From a virus: 62,078 bases of DNA. Made by a program: the position numbers and the translations under genes. Location of the stretch: IMG/VR virus record IMGVR_UViG_3300034104_006372, positions 1-62,078 of that record. One strand, given 5' to 3'. This document shows positions 23,964 through 32,532 of the stretch, in pieces (position 1 is the stretch's first letter; each line of letters begins with the position of its first letter). The notes under the pieces are model-generated. The model saw only the letters and a list, made by a program, of their open reading frames with translations, made no database searches and was not told where the DNA came from.

Positions 23964-25138
23964 TTGGTTTTGCCCCATGTTTTGCCTTTACCTGAATCTT
24001 TACATCTAGCAGCTGTTGGTCTACAAGATGGATATTTTGCTCGTTCTTCACCTTTTTGGCGTCCACAAGGTTTGTATCCTGTTATTTTTCCATCTTTACG
24101 AATAGGAGAATTACAATCTACCCAACCACCTGTTTTACCTGGGGCTCCTTGGCGTTTAAACCATTTACGGAGAGATTCATCTTCTTTCAGAATTTCTTTT
24201 AATTGTGAAGTATTTAATATTTTAACTTTCATACTCTTATTAGCAGCTAAACCAGCATATAATCTAGTTCTTCCACCAATAACATATAAAGTTCCATTAA
24301 TATTAATTAACACAGGAGGTTCATAATTCCCTTTTACTACATTATCATAGTTTTGTACTGGGTTGTATCCTCTGTTTCTGTTTTCTTTTTCATCTCTTTT
24401 TTTCATGTAATCAGCATATTCTTGACGAGAATCTGGTGATTTACTAACACTGATCATATCTTTTATAAGAGATTCTTCTCCAGGTTTGTTATTAAAATTT
24501 TTGAGATTAGATATCTGAGAAGGAGATATGGTAGTTTCAGGAGTATTATCTATAATAGGAATTAGTCTATTTACTGATTCTTCATCATTTTTAAAACCTG
24601 CGTTGTTTATTACTTTAGATATGTTTAGGTCTTTTTGTCCTACCAATTCCCATGCTTCTTCATCACTTCCTTCTTTAATACCTTTCCATATTTTACCTTG
24701 ACGGCATCGTACTACTGCTCCAGATTTGTAAGCGGAAGGTTTATCAAATTTGCGATCTGCTATGCGCAAGCATCTATCTCTTTTGGTTTTTTTTTCCAAA
24801 AGCATTTCTTTAACTAACGACTTTAATCGAGTTTCTAATACATTTACTTGACCTGCTCTAAAGAAATTTACAGCAGGTATTTTGCGTATTTTTTCGATTA
24901 AACTATTGATTTGAGTATCTTTATCAAATTCAGTGAATGGGAAAGTGTCAAATTTTAAGCTTAATATACCAACGTGGTTTGGATTGCTTGCCGCACTTTC
25001 TTCCTCGTTTTTAGGGGTAAATGTTACAATCGTTATTCCCTCAATTGAGCGAATATCTGAGATAAGATCTGCTTGGGGGGTGATTGTGGTATTTAAACCT
25101 GCTTCTCCGCTTATTTGATATGTTCTATTGTATGACAT
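23960..25138 (-). CDS. Multidomain protein with ParB-like domain and Cys-rich C-terminus
   Basis: The 392-residue protein joins several modules. Residues 1-110 are a beta/alpha domain (ITIVTFTPKNEE). About 110-155 hold KKTKRDRCLRIADRKF and PSAYKSGAVVRCRQGK, a repeated Cys motif of virus proteins. About 195-315 is ParB/Srx-like (VLININGTLYVIGGRTRLYA, equal to the VDGxHRxxA step). The last 75 residues (GGWVDCNSPIRKDGKITGYK, then PCGRQKGEERAKYPSCRPTA) form a basic domain common in environmental phages. ParB-like folds can be CTPases or nucleases. It may be an injected DNA-acting protein; this is inference. Confidence 0.65.
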   Translation of the reverse strand: MSYNRTYQISGEAGLNTTITPQADLISDIRSIEGITIVTFTPKNEEESAASNPNHVGILSLKFDTFPFTEFDKDTQINSLIEKIRKIPAVNFFRAGQVNVLETRLKSLVKEMLLEKKTKRDRCLRIADRKFDKPSAYKSGAVVRCRQGKIWKGIKEGSDEEAWELVGQKDLNISKVINNAGFKNDEESVNRLIPIIDNTPETTISPSQISNLKNFNNKPGEESLIKDMISVSKSPDSRQEYADYMKKRDEKENRNRGYNPVQNYDNVVKGNYEPPVLININGTLYVIGGRTRLYAGLAANKSMKVKILNTSQLKEILKEDESLRKWFKRQGAPGKTGGWVDCNSPIRKDGKITGYKPCGRQKGEERAKYPSCRPTAARCKDSGKGKTWGKTK

Positions 25139-25139
25139 T

Positions 25140-25763
25140 TTACCAGAAAGTATTCATGTTTGCACCTAATCCTAAAGCTTGAGCGTATCTTGGTAGATTA
25201 CAGCTCCAGTATCCTGCTTTTGTTCTATCTTTTTTGCTTGAACATCTATGACGGTCAGCAAATGCTTTTCGTATTTTTGAGTTCTTAAACTTTACTCTTA
25301 AATTTTGACCACCACCTGCGGCACCAAAAGATACTTTTTTAACGCGTTTGGTTTTGGGATCTTTTACGTAAACATAGAATTTTTTACTTCCACCACGCTT
25401 TGGTTTATTCAGTTGAACATCCTTGCCCTTAAATTCTGCTTCAGTTACTTCAGCTTCTTCTAGCATCGGTAGATCTAAAGGTACGCTTTCTCCTTCATAT
25501 AGGCCAAATTCTCCTAAATGAGTTTTGATTAAATGCTCATCATCTTCACATAAATCAATGATGCCGCGAGAGTACATCTTGCGTGCTTCTTTAATTAGCG
25601 ATAAATGTTTTTCTGAACCTATGCGATATACAGTTTCAAATAAAGGTATTTGTTTATCTATATGGTATTGTAGACCTTCGGATAGCAAAGATTTTACCTT
25701 GCCTTCTGTGAGTAAAGGTCCTGTTATTTTTGTTTCGCAAGTATTACATCCGCAGCTGCACAT
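25140..25763 (-). CDS. Conserved phage protein with basic Cys-containing C-terminal domain
   Basis: A 207-residue protein starting MCSCGCNTCETK, a tight cysteine cluster that could bind metal, followed by LLTEGKVKSLLSEGLQYHID with LTE and LSE sites. The C-terminal 85 residues (KKFYVYVKDPKTKRVKKVSF, then HRCSSKKDRTKAGYWSCNLPRY) form a domain often seen in marine T4-like phages and large viruses. Function unknown. One base separates it from the ParB-like gene, with which it is probably co-expressed. Confidence 0.65.
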   Translation of the reverse strand: MCSCGCNTCETKITGPLLTEGKVKSLLSEGLQYHIDKQIPLFETVYRIGSEKHLSLIKEARKMYSRGIIDLCEDDEHLIKTHLGEFGLYEGESVPLDLPMLEEAEVTEAEFKGKDVQLNKPKRGGSKKFYVYVKDPKTKRVKKVSFGAAGGGQNLRVKFKNSKIRKAFADRHRCSSKKDRTKAGYWSCNLPRYAQALGLGANMNTFW

Positions 25764-25766
25764 AAT

Positions 25767-26930
25767 TTATTTCATTACATCATTATAAAGTATTTTTCTA
25801 GCATTAGCTGATATATTGCCCATTTTAGATGGTACAATCCTAAAATCTAGGCCTGTAGAAGTACCAACGTGTTGGGCAATATAGAACACAGGATCCATAC
25901 CATCTATTTTAAGATCTTCTAGATTCTTATAGATATGAGAAGCTTGAACTGTGATAGTATCTCCACTTATGGAAAAATCACTTTCTTTCCATGTTCTACT
26001 TACTACAATTACTTTTGGAGTTTCAGGACCAAATACCCAGCCTTCAATATCATCCATTGGGAAATCAGGTACAATTACTTTTGTTACTCTATCACCGGTT
26101 GTTGGATCAAACATTAAATATTTACCCGAAGAATTTGGGTTTGGTTCTAGTGATAGTTTGGGAAGTTGTTTATCTATTCCTTTTTGGATAAATTTGTTAA
26201 TAAAATTTTTATAGGTACTAGCTACTGAAGCCCATCTAAATCCTCCATCTTGTTTTAGAGAAATATTAGCTACTACTTTCCCAGTATCTGAACCAGGTTG
26301 GCCCGATAAGAATTGAGCATCTGATTTGTCACCTTTACTAGCACCAGCTTTAGAGGAATCTCTTACGTGAGTTACATTATTAGATACTTCAGTATGTTCG
26401 GGAGAGATGATTTTTATTGTCGCAGTTCCTTCAGCTTCTCCAATTAATCTATTTAACGTGTCAATAAACATTGCCTCGTTAGATTTGCCAGCTCCTCCAG
26501 GTTCACTTCGGCTTACAATTATATTTACTTCACCTAAATCCCCAGCTGTAAACTGGTACATATTAAAGGAATTACTAGGATTTGGGGATTGTTTTGGTGG
26601 AAATACCTTTATGTCTATATCGTCACCAAATGTATCTTTAAATGCTTGTATAAAAACACTTTCGGGTTGTTTACCCCTAGAACCAATACGGTTTGGTTTG
26701 CTTTTCATAGCAAACAAATCATATTGGGTTCCTACAGTATCTATAATTTTTTGTACTGCTTGGATTGATTCTTTTTTGTTGTTTATTTTATCTTCCTTTA
26801 GTTCTACTTCTACATCTAATTTTTCAAATAACGATTCTAATAACAAAACATCCTGACTATTGTTCATGTCAGGATATCCTTTGTCAAATTTGTATGCAAA
26901 TTTTTTGAAGAATTTGTCAAATATATCCAT
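25767..26930 (-). CDS. Large conserved phage protein, possible PD-(D/E)XK-type nuclease
   Basis: The 387-residue protein opens with MDIFDKFFKKFAYKFDKGYP, a start shared by unannotated proteins in related phages. Near residues 195-235 it has KGDKSDAQFLSGQPG and VVANISLKQDGGFRWASV; the Asp ... ISLK spacing resembles nucleases in which Ser-x-Lys replaces Glu-x-Lys. The C-terminus is beta-rich (VPDFPMDDIEGWVFGPETPK). Nuclease function is a hypothesis. It shares a one-base stop/start junction with the next gene. Confidence 0.55.
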   Translation of the reverse strand: MDIFDKFFKKFAYKFDKGYPDMNNSQDVLLLESLFEKLDVEVELKEDKINNKKESIQAVQKIIDTVGTQYDLFAMKSKPNRIGSRGKQPESVFIQAFKDTFGDDIDIKVFPPKQSPNPSNSFNMYQFTAGDLGEVNIIVSRSEPGGAGKSNEAMFIDTLNRLIGEAEGTATIKIISPEHTEVSNNVTHVRDSSKAGASKGDKSDAQFLSGQPGSDTGKVVANISLKQDGGFRWASVASTYKNFINKFIQKGIDKQLPKLSLEPNPNSSGKYLMFDPTTGDRVTKVIVPDFPMDDIEGWVFGPETPKVIVVSRTWKESDFSISGDTITVQASHIYKNLEDLKIDGMDPVFYIAQHVGTSTGLDFRIVPSKMGNISANARKILYNDVMK

Positions 26931-27577
26931 TACCTGTATTTGGTGTTAAAGACTTTTACAGCTTCTTTAAATTGAGATCCTTCAACAAATTCAGGATTAC
27001 TTTCTTTCATTTTAGCTACTATACCATCTAAAAATTTTACCATTCCATCTTTAGTAGTAAATTGCTTAAAATTTCCAGTTTGATCAGCTAAGTCTTTTAA
27101 AATAGCTGCCACGTTAGGAGGAATTTGACCTTCAACTTCATTTACTTTTTTTACGAGTCTATATTTCATCTTTTTTTCAGTTATACCAGTTACTGTTCTA
27201 CCACTATATTCACTTTTTAAATAATCAACCATTTTAGCATTCATATTAAAATCCGATTCTAATGGTTTAGTATCGGATTCGGCTTCAATAGTATCAGCCA
27301 TAATTTTAAGAAATCCATTTTCTACAGTATCATCTATAATAGCAGACATTTCATCGTCAATGTCTAATTTGTCTAGCCAGGTTTGAGTTTTTTTAGTATC
27401 AGGTTTTTCAAAAGCAGCTCTTAAAAACTCAAATGTAGTTTTAGCATTTGAAGCACCAGGAATAAGTCCTAATACTTGATCTAAAACAAATGATTTACCT
27501 TGAGAGACTATTTTTTCACCCTTTTGTTTTAATTTAATATTTCTGATTACTTTTTTTAAATCGCCGTACGTTTCCAT
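26930..27577 (-). CDS. Conserved virus protein of unknown function
   Basis: The 215-residue protein contains LGLIPGASNAKTTFEFLRAA, KKTQTWLDKLDIDDEMSAII and DFNMNAKMVDYLKSEYSGRT, blocks I remember from environmental T4-like phages and algal viruses. The C-terminal 70 residues are a separate helical part (PPNVAAILKDLADQTGNFKQ). The PGASNAKTTFEF stretch is hydrophobic and may touch membranes. No enzyme motif is visible. Neighbours suggest the same internal or core group. Confidence 0.6.
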   Translation of the reverse strand: METYGDLKKVIRNIKLKQKGEKIVSQGKSFVLDQVLGLIPGASNAKTTFEFLRAAFEKPDTKKTQTWLDKLDIDDEMSAIIDDTVENGFLKIMADTIEAESDTKPLESDFNMNAKMVDYLKSEYSGRTVTGITEKKMKYRLVKKVNEVEGQIPPNVAAILKDLADQTGNFKQFTTKDGMVKFLDGIVAKMKESNPEFVEGSQFKEAVKVFNTKYR

Positions 27578-27579
27578 AA

Positions 27580-28035
27580 TTATGCTTCTGCTGGGGTTTC
27601 TTCTGGGGTTGGTTCTTCTGTGGGTGGTATTTCTTCTGCTCCCTCTACATCTGCTCCTGCTCCTGTTGCGGTTTTACCTCCGTAAGTCAAGATACGAGAC
27701 ACAGCTTTGGATGCCATTTCTTCTTCATCTAAGTTTAGTAGGTAGTATTTTTTACCTTCTACTTGAGCTATCCAACTTCTTGGATCATAGAATAGTACAA
27801 AATTTTCACCGTTTAAAAGATTTACTCGAAATGTTGAAGGACGAGGTGCTACCCAATCTACAGATTCTAGAAATTTATCAAAATCCGTGGTCATCAAATT
27901 TACAATAACAGCTTTAAGTTCAGGGAATTTAACCAACTCATCGTATGCTAAAGCAGCATCATCGGATTTGGCTTTTTCCTTGTATACTTGTTTTACAAGC
28001 AATTTTATTCTATCTCGTAATTCTGATGCTGTCAT
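27580..28035 (-). CDS. Conserved phage protein of unknown function
   Basis: A 151-residue protein with a helical start ([20 protein letters not shown]), a compact domain (FPELKAVIVNLMTTDFDKFL, then VDWVAPRPSTFRVNLLNGEN and VEGKKYYLLNLDEEEMASKA), and a Pro/Glu-rich tail (EEIPPTEEPTPEETPAEA) that must be disordered. The VAPRPSTF...VEGKKYYLLNL core recurs in related phages. Its start shares one base with the upstream stop. Function unknown. Confidence 0.6.
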   Translation of the reverse strand: MTASELRDRIKLLVKQVYKEKAKSDDAALAYDELVKFPELKAVIVNLMTTDFDKFLESVDWVAPRPSTFRVNLLNGENFVLFYDPRSWIAQVEGKKYYLLNLDEEEMASKAVSRILTYGGKTATGAGADVEGAEEIPPTEEPTPEETPAEA

Positions 28036-29198
28036 TATTTAGATAATTTAGCAGCTATTGCCATTTCATGTTTTTTTTCTTTAGATTTGCCTTGGAATTG
28101 CGAAGCATCACTTTTAGCAAAGTCTTCAATGTATTTCTTCATTGGTGTTTTTGCGGTAAGTTTTTCTCTAATTAACTCTTCAAGTTTTTTTAGTTTAGAG
28201 TTTGGATTTGGGATTAGGGAGATTTTTTCCACAGTAGGATCTGTAAATTCTCCTTTTTCACTTGGAGCTCTTTGAACTAAAGCTTGGGTTGGTTCATCAC
28301 CTACTTTAGTTTTAATTAATTTCTTGATTACTTTTTCTATATTGTTGTGGGATATTTTATCTCCTACTTCAAATTCTATAGGTGATTTTTCTTCCATCAT
28401 GGTGTCCATCATAGCATCGATTTGAGCTACTTTTTCTTCACCATCTAGATAATCAAAAGCACTATCTAACATAGCATTGGCTTTAATGATTTTTTTCTGC
28501 CACCACTGTGGAAAATCAACTTCACCACCCATTCTATCGTACTTATCTATTTTTTGATACAACATTTGTATCATTTTTCCTGCTCTAACTAGTTCAGATT
28601 TTAACATATGTGGCTCATCATCTTGATGTCCTACATCTAGGTCTTCTTCTAAACCACGTTCTTGACGGTATTTTTTTACATCCTCCTGGATTTCATCATC
28701 TGTAGGTGGGATTAGTGTATCATAATCTTCCATAGATAAGATACCTCTTTGTTTGCTTAAAGCAATAGTTTTGGTAGCTAATTCGTGTAAGTCCATGTCA
28801 TCTGCTGCATCTTCTTTAGCATATTCTAGCATACGGATAAATAAAGGAACATCTAATGTTACAATATCGATTGCATCTTGTTGTTCTTCTTCTTTAACCA
28901 TATTTTTTTTCTTCATTGCTCTTAAAGCTTCAAAGTCAGATGCTTCGATTTCCCCATTATCATTTACATCCAACTGTTTTTGTTTTGTAGTAAGAGCGGC
29001 TTCTATCATGCCTTTAAGATTTTCTAAATTCATGGTTTCTTGTTTCTTTTTTGCTTGCTTTATTGCTGTACCATACATAACTTTTTCTGCGTCCTTACCA
29101 TATTTTTTAACCAATGAACGTTTGCTTTTAAGTAGACCCTTAAGAGAAATATCTCTTTGTTCTAGTTCATTTTCAGTAAGTTTACGCTCGTTAAGCAT
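28035..29198 (-). CDS. Large acidic core-type protein with an EF-hand-like loop
   Basis: The 387-residue helical protein begins [15 protein letters not shown] with LNE4 and LTE9 sites. It has [20 protein letters not shown], an EF-hand-like loop [13 protein letters not shown] near residues 77-89, then [20 protein letters not shown] and [16 protein letters not shown] ... [14 protein letters not shown]. These blocks recur in marine T4-like phages but are not assigned. The EF-hand loop could bind calcium. It is probably an internal or prohead core protein. Confidence 0.6.
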   Translation of the reverse strand: MLNERKLTENELEQRDISLKGLLKSKRSLVKKYGKDAEKVMYGTAIKQAKKKQETMNLENLKGMIEAALTTKQKQLDVNDNGEIEASDFEALRAMKKKNMVKEEEQQDAIDIVTLDVPLFIRMLEYAKEDAADDMDLHELATKTIALSKQRGILSMEDYDTLIPPTDDEIQEDVKKYRQERGLEEDLDVGHQDDEPHMLKSELVRAGKMIQMLYQKIDKYDRMGGEVDFPQWWQKKIIKANAMLDSAFDYLDGEEKVAQIDAMMDTMMEEKSPIEFEVGDKISHNNIEKVIKKLIKTKVGDEPTQALVQRAPSEKGEFTDPTVEKISLIPNPNSKLKKLEELIREKLTAKTPMKKYIEDFAKSDASQFQGKSKEKKHEMAIAAKLSK

Positions 29199-29199
29199 A

Positions 29200-29760
29200 T
29201 TATCTTTCTACTACATGGGTTCTAGTAAAGAAAGTAATAGAGTTGCCAATTTGATCAGCTAATTTTTGATCGCCAACTGCCATGGCATTGTCATAAGCAA
29301 TTTTTAAGCTATTTTGGATTTCTTGTTCTTCAGCTGATAAGCCTTGAGCAGGAGCTGCTTCAACGTCAACATCTACTTCAGCATCCATTTCTTCTTCTTC
29401 TGCTGGTGCTTCTTCTTCGTCTTTTTTAGCTTCATCAAGAGGCATGTCTTCCATATCTTCGAATTCTTCATTATCAAGCATGTCAAAGATATCTTGCATA
29501 GATAATTCATCCTCATCGTATTCAGGGCGAATGCCATAAAATTCCATTTTACGCCCCTCTCGTTCCTCTGCATCGTAATTCTCGTCTTCACTTAAAGTAG
29601 AAAGAATTTCTTCACGAATTTTGGCTTTAAGCTCAGACATTTTCATCTTAGCAGTCTTAGGAGCCTCTTGTGCTTCAGTGATTAGTTTTGTGGATTGAGT
29701 TTTTTCACCCTTGAATAATGGGTTATTTTTTAAATACTCAATATAGTTAAAATCGCTCAT
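29200..29760 (-). CDS. Glu-rich core-type protein
   Basis: The 186-residue protein is dominated by Glu, Asp and Ala (about 95-140), like T4 core proteins. Near residues 25-62 it carries [20 protein letters not shown] and [19 protein letters not shown] (followed by Ala) and LSE are possible prohead-protease sites. The C-terminus ([20 protein letters not shown]) is a helical module. A late element lies 13 nt before its ATG, so it heads the transcript running down to 20380. The core role is inferred from composition. Confidence 0.6.
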   Translation of the reverse strand: MSDFNYIEYLKNNPLFKGEKTQSTKLITEAQEAPKTAKMKMSELKAKIREEILSTLSEDENYDAEEREGRKMEFYGIRPEYDEDELSMQDIFDMLDNEEFEDMEDMPLDEAKKDEEEAPAEEEEMDAEVDVDVEAAPAQGLSAEEQEIQNSLKIAYDNAMAVGDQKLADQIGNSITFFTRTHVVER

Positions 29761-29773
29761 GGTTATATTTTAT

Positions 29774-29783
29774 TTATAAATAT
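29774..29783 (-). promoter_or_regulatory. Putative late promoter ATATTTATAA
   Basis: Exact element, 13 nt before the ATG at 29760, in the gap after the 43-residue gene. Confidence 0.55.
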
Positions 29784-29789
29784 TAAAAA

Positions 29790-29921
29790 TTAGTCTTTGG
29801 ATCCTTTAGGTTGTGGAGTTACTTCTTTATCCTTAGTAGATTCTTTTACTTGTTGTTCACCTAAATAATGTTTTAAGTAACGCTCTAAATTCCACTTATG
29901 GATGTCAAAATTATCTTTCAT
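29790..29921 (-). CDS. 43-residue charged small protein
   Basis: A short frame (MKDNFDIHKWNLERYLKHYL, then GEQQVKESTKDKE) from an ATG at 29919-29921 to TAA at 29790-29792. The N-terminal helix FDIHKWNLERYLKHYL looks like small helical peptides found beside structural genes in related phages, and the tail is polar. An exact late element stands 16 nt upstream and another follows the stop, so it is framed as its own gene. Function unknown. Confidence 0.6.
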   Translation of the reverse strand: MKDNFDIHKWNLERYLKHYLGEQQVKESTKDKEVTPQPKGSKD

Positions 29922-29937
29922 AATATTAGTGTATATG

Positions 29938-29947
29938 TTATAAATAT
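29938..29947 (-). promoter_or_regulatory. Putative late promoter ATATTTATAA
   Basis: Exact element followed by CATATACAC, 16 nt before the ATG of the 43-residue gene. Confidence 0.55.
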
Positions 29948-29953
29948 GCAGAA

Positions 29954-30529
29954 CTACCTTTTAAGCGATTCTAAATATTTAACCACTTCTTCTACGCTAT
30001 TATTTACTAGTTCTACATTTATTTTACCTCTCCATTTTTCAACATCCCCGTCTTCGGAAACAAAAGAATTGTTGCTTTCGCTTAATTTTTCTTCAATCCA
30101 CAATTTATATTCAATAATTTTATTCTCTATTTCATTGTTATGGATTCTGTTTTCGTATTCTTCCCACTTGCCTTCTTTTCTTAGGTTTGCCTCCATATCA
30201 ATAACGCAGTTAAAACACATTTTATGTATGTTATAAAATGGTTTATCGTTACGATTTTTCATTACTTTGCTGCAAACTGGACATAACAAAGGCATTACAT
30301 GGTATTTTTTAGCTTTATCAAATTTAGTTACATTTTGTTTAATACCACCTTTAATAGTCCAAGTTCTACCATCTATTTCCCATATATCTCCTTCAGTATG
30401 AAATTCTTCTTTTTTGGAAAATCCAACGCTTGAACGTGATTTTTCTCCATACTTACCTTGTACAAGATTACGAAGACGTTGTACATCTTTTTCTTTAAAG
30501 TCTTTCTTTAAAACTGATTCTTTACTCAT
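29954..30529 (-). CDS. Zinc-ribbon protein of unknown function
   Basis: A 191-residue protein with KEKDVQRLRNLVQGKYGEK, then GDIWEIDGRTWTIKGGIKQN and a probable zinc site CPVC (about residue 83) with CFNC (about 105). The zinc part and the following NCVIDMEANLRKEGKWEEYE helix recur in marine T4-like phages. It starts by a 4-bp overlap with the four-domain gene. A nucleic-acid or assembly role is possible; T4 has zinc-containing hub proteins, but no homology was established. Confidence 0.6.
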   Translation of the reverse strand: MSKESVLKKDFKEKDVQRLRNLVQGKYGEKSRSSVGFSKKEEFHTEGDIWEIDGRTWTIKGGIKQNVTKFDKAKKYHVMPLLCPVCSKVMKNRNDKPFYNIHKMCFNCVIDMEANLRKEGKWEEYENRIHNNEIENKIIEYKLWIEEKLSESNNSFVSEDGDVEKWRGKINVELVNNSVEEVVKYLESLKR

Positions 30530-32532
30530 AAACCTAATTGTTTTAATTGTTTAATGGTATTAGCAGTATTGGTATGAAGTATACCTATACCACCTGCTGC
30601 TTTCCATTGGTCTATATTTTTTTGTCTATCATCTATTAAAATAGAAGTTGGAGAAGCATATTCCTGTTTTTGAGAGGCATATTTTAAAATAAGCTTTACA
30701 CCAGGTAATTCTCGCTTTACCCAAACTCTTTTACCTAATTTAGAGGATTCTTCGCGTGATGGGGCAGACAATAGTATTGGATTATATTTTTTAATATAGT
30801 CCCATAGTTGTTTTCCGTCTGACATCCATTGCAGCGTAATCCAAAATTTGGCTCCTGCTTTAGAAAGTGGATCCCAAAATGCTTCTACCCCGTTAGCATC
30901 TGCTTGTTGGCTAGTCATACCTGTTAATTCTTGGTATCCACGATCAAAATCAACTAATACACTATCCATATCACAGTATATTGTATATTCTGTTTCTTCT
31001 TCCCTTAAACGGGCTAATTCCATAGCGTATGCGTTTAAGCCAAATGGATCTTTAGATTTCTTTTCCCTTAAACTATCGGACCAATTTCTAAAAGTAATGT
31101 TACCTTCCTCGTATGCTTCTCTTTCAATACCTTCTAAATAATCATCCTCGTTTGTATTAGTAGTTTTAATATCTCCGGTTCCAATTCTACCCTCTAGATT
31201 TTGGATGTGGTGAATCATTTCATGAGAAAATGATCGTACTATATCTTTAGGATGGCGTCCTTCAGTATATAATACAATTTCCATAGTTTTGGGTTTGTAA
31301 TACGCAGTTTTGCCTAAAAATTGTTTAGCATTTTCTGCATCTCCATGTTTGAATATTACTTTAGGTAAAGGAACAATATTCATCCCTTTATCTATCATAT
31401 GTTGAGTTAGCTCTTTAATTTTTTGCTTTATATCTATGTGCTGTGAATATGAAGCATTTTCGTTTAAAGAGTTGGATTTAGGTATATTTAAATCCTTAGT
31501 ATTAAAATAAGTTTTTAAATCAATACCTTTATTTTTAGCATCTTTTAAATCAATAGTTTCAGGAACTATACCTTCTTCCCATTCAGTTTCAGGAGTTGCT
31601 AAAACAACATCACTATCATTTAAAATAATAGCCTTTATTTCAGGTACATTTCCTATTTTAAAGGCACCTAAACGGTGATTACCATCCACAACTAAATATT
31701 TTCCAGGTAATAGTGGGTGTTTTAAAGCCACAACTGGGGAGAATGATTCTATACCTTTTTCTTTAACAGACTTTATCATTTTTTCAATATAAGATTTTTT
31801 TTCTGTATTGAAATAATTAAAATCTTTACCGGGTTCATTTCCAATGCTATCGCTAACTTTTAAAACTTTTACTTCTCCTTTTGGATTTTCAGCAATATCA
31901 CTTCCTTGAAAATTTGGATATATAATAGTTTTATCAGAAGGTTGATCTAAATTTTCTTGCATTTTACCAGATACTATTTGGTATACTTCCTTTTTTTCTT
32001 CGGGTGTTAAAACACTAGGTAGAAAGGGTTCAAACTTTTCAAATGATACTTTAGAAGCATTTCTAGCAGCTGTACCTGATACTCCACCTTTAGTTATAAT
32101 AGTTCTAGCCTCAATATTTGGGTAGTTGGTTATAGATTTGGTACGTGAACCAATATCTGTAAAATCTTGTTCATTGTCTTCTCTAGCACCTAAAATCCAT
32201 AATATTTCTCTTGTGGGGTGATTTTTTGCAAAATCATATACTGCTTTAATTGGGGGTAAAGAACTAAGTTCTATTTTAACCTTAAATGGTAGATACTTGT
32301 TGTATATTTCCCAAATTAATAAAGATTCCTCTTGCGATACACCATCACGTTCTTTGGAACCTACAAAAATTATAAATTCATCTATTTCTGGGTTTTGCTT
32401 AAGTGCTTCTTGCACAACAGCAAAATGACCTGCTGTAGGGGGTTTAAATCCACCTGCATATAAGGCAGTGGTTTGTTTTTTTTCTTCCTCGGGTAAGAAG
32501 TTTTTAATTATTTCTTGTACTAATCTATTCAT
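30526..32532 (-). CDS. Four-domain protein: nucleotidyltransferase, ParB-like, HExxH, HAD-like
   Basis: The 668-residue protein joins four enzyme-like modules. Residues 24-190: nucleotidyltransferase with YAGGFKPPTAGH (25-36), ending IITKGGVSGTAAR. Residues 245-310: ParB/Srx-like core GKYLVVDGNHRLGAFKIG. Residues 370-485: metallopeptidase-like with HEMIH (437-441) and REAYEEG as possible third ligand. Residues 514-668: HAD phosphatase with YCDMDSVLVDFD (519-530) and ILIDDRQKN (631-639), like 5'(3')-deoxyribonucleotidases. The N-terminus (MNRLVQEIIKNFLPEE) has an LPE15 site. No frameshift breaks it. Joint function unknown; processing by the prohead protease could separate it from a capsid tag. 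Confidence 0.75.
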   Translation of the reverse strand: MNRLVQEIIKNFLPEEEKKQTTALYAGGFKPPTAGHFAVVQEALKQNPEIDEFIIFVGSKERDGVSQEESLLIWEIYNKYLPFKVKIELSSLPPIKAVYDFAKNHPTREILWILGAREDNEQDFTDIGSRTKSITNYPNIEARTIITKGGVSGTAARNASKVSFEKFEPFLPSVLTPEEKKEVYQIVSGKMQENLDQPSDKTIIYPNFQGSDIAENPKGEVKVLKVSDSIGNEPGKDFNYFNTEKKSYIEKMIKSVKEKGIESFSPVVALKHPLLPGKYLVVDGNHRLGAFKIGNVPEIKAIILNDSDVVLATPETEWEEGIVPETIDLKDAKNKGIDLKTYFNTKDLNIPKSNSLNENASYSQHIDIKQKIKELTQHMIDKGMNIVPLPKVIFKHGDAENAKQFLGKTAYYKPKTMEIVLYTEGRHPKDIVRSFSHEMIHHIQNLEGRIGTGDIKTTNTNEDDYLEGIEREAYEEGNITFRNWSDSLREKKSKDPFGLNAYAMELARLREEETEYTIYCDMDSVLVDFDRGYQELTGMTSQQADANGVEAFWDPLSKAGAKFWITLQWMSDGKQLWDYIKKYNPILLSAPSREESSKLGKRVWVKRELPGVKLILKYASQKQEYASPTSILIDDRQKNIDQWKAAGGIGILHTNTANTIKQLKQLGL

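Noticed and set aside
25935-26214. Three overlapping plus-strand ORFs
   Set aside because: All are antisense to the conserved 387-residue minus-strand gene and differ only in frame.
29373-29591. 72-residue minus-strand ORF in another frame
   Set aside because: It lies fully inside the Glu-rich core-type gene and has out-of-frame Met/Lys composition without signs of selection.
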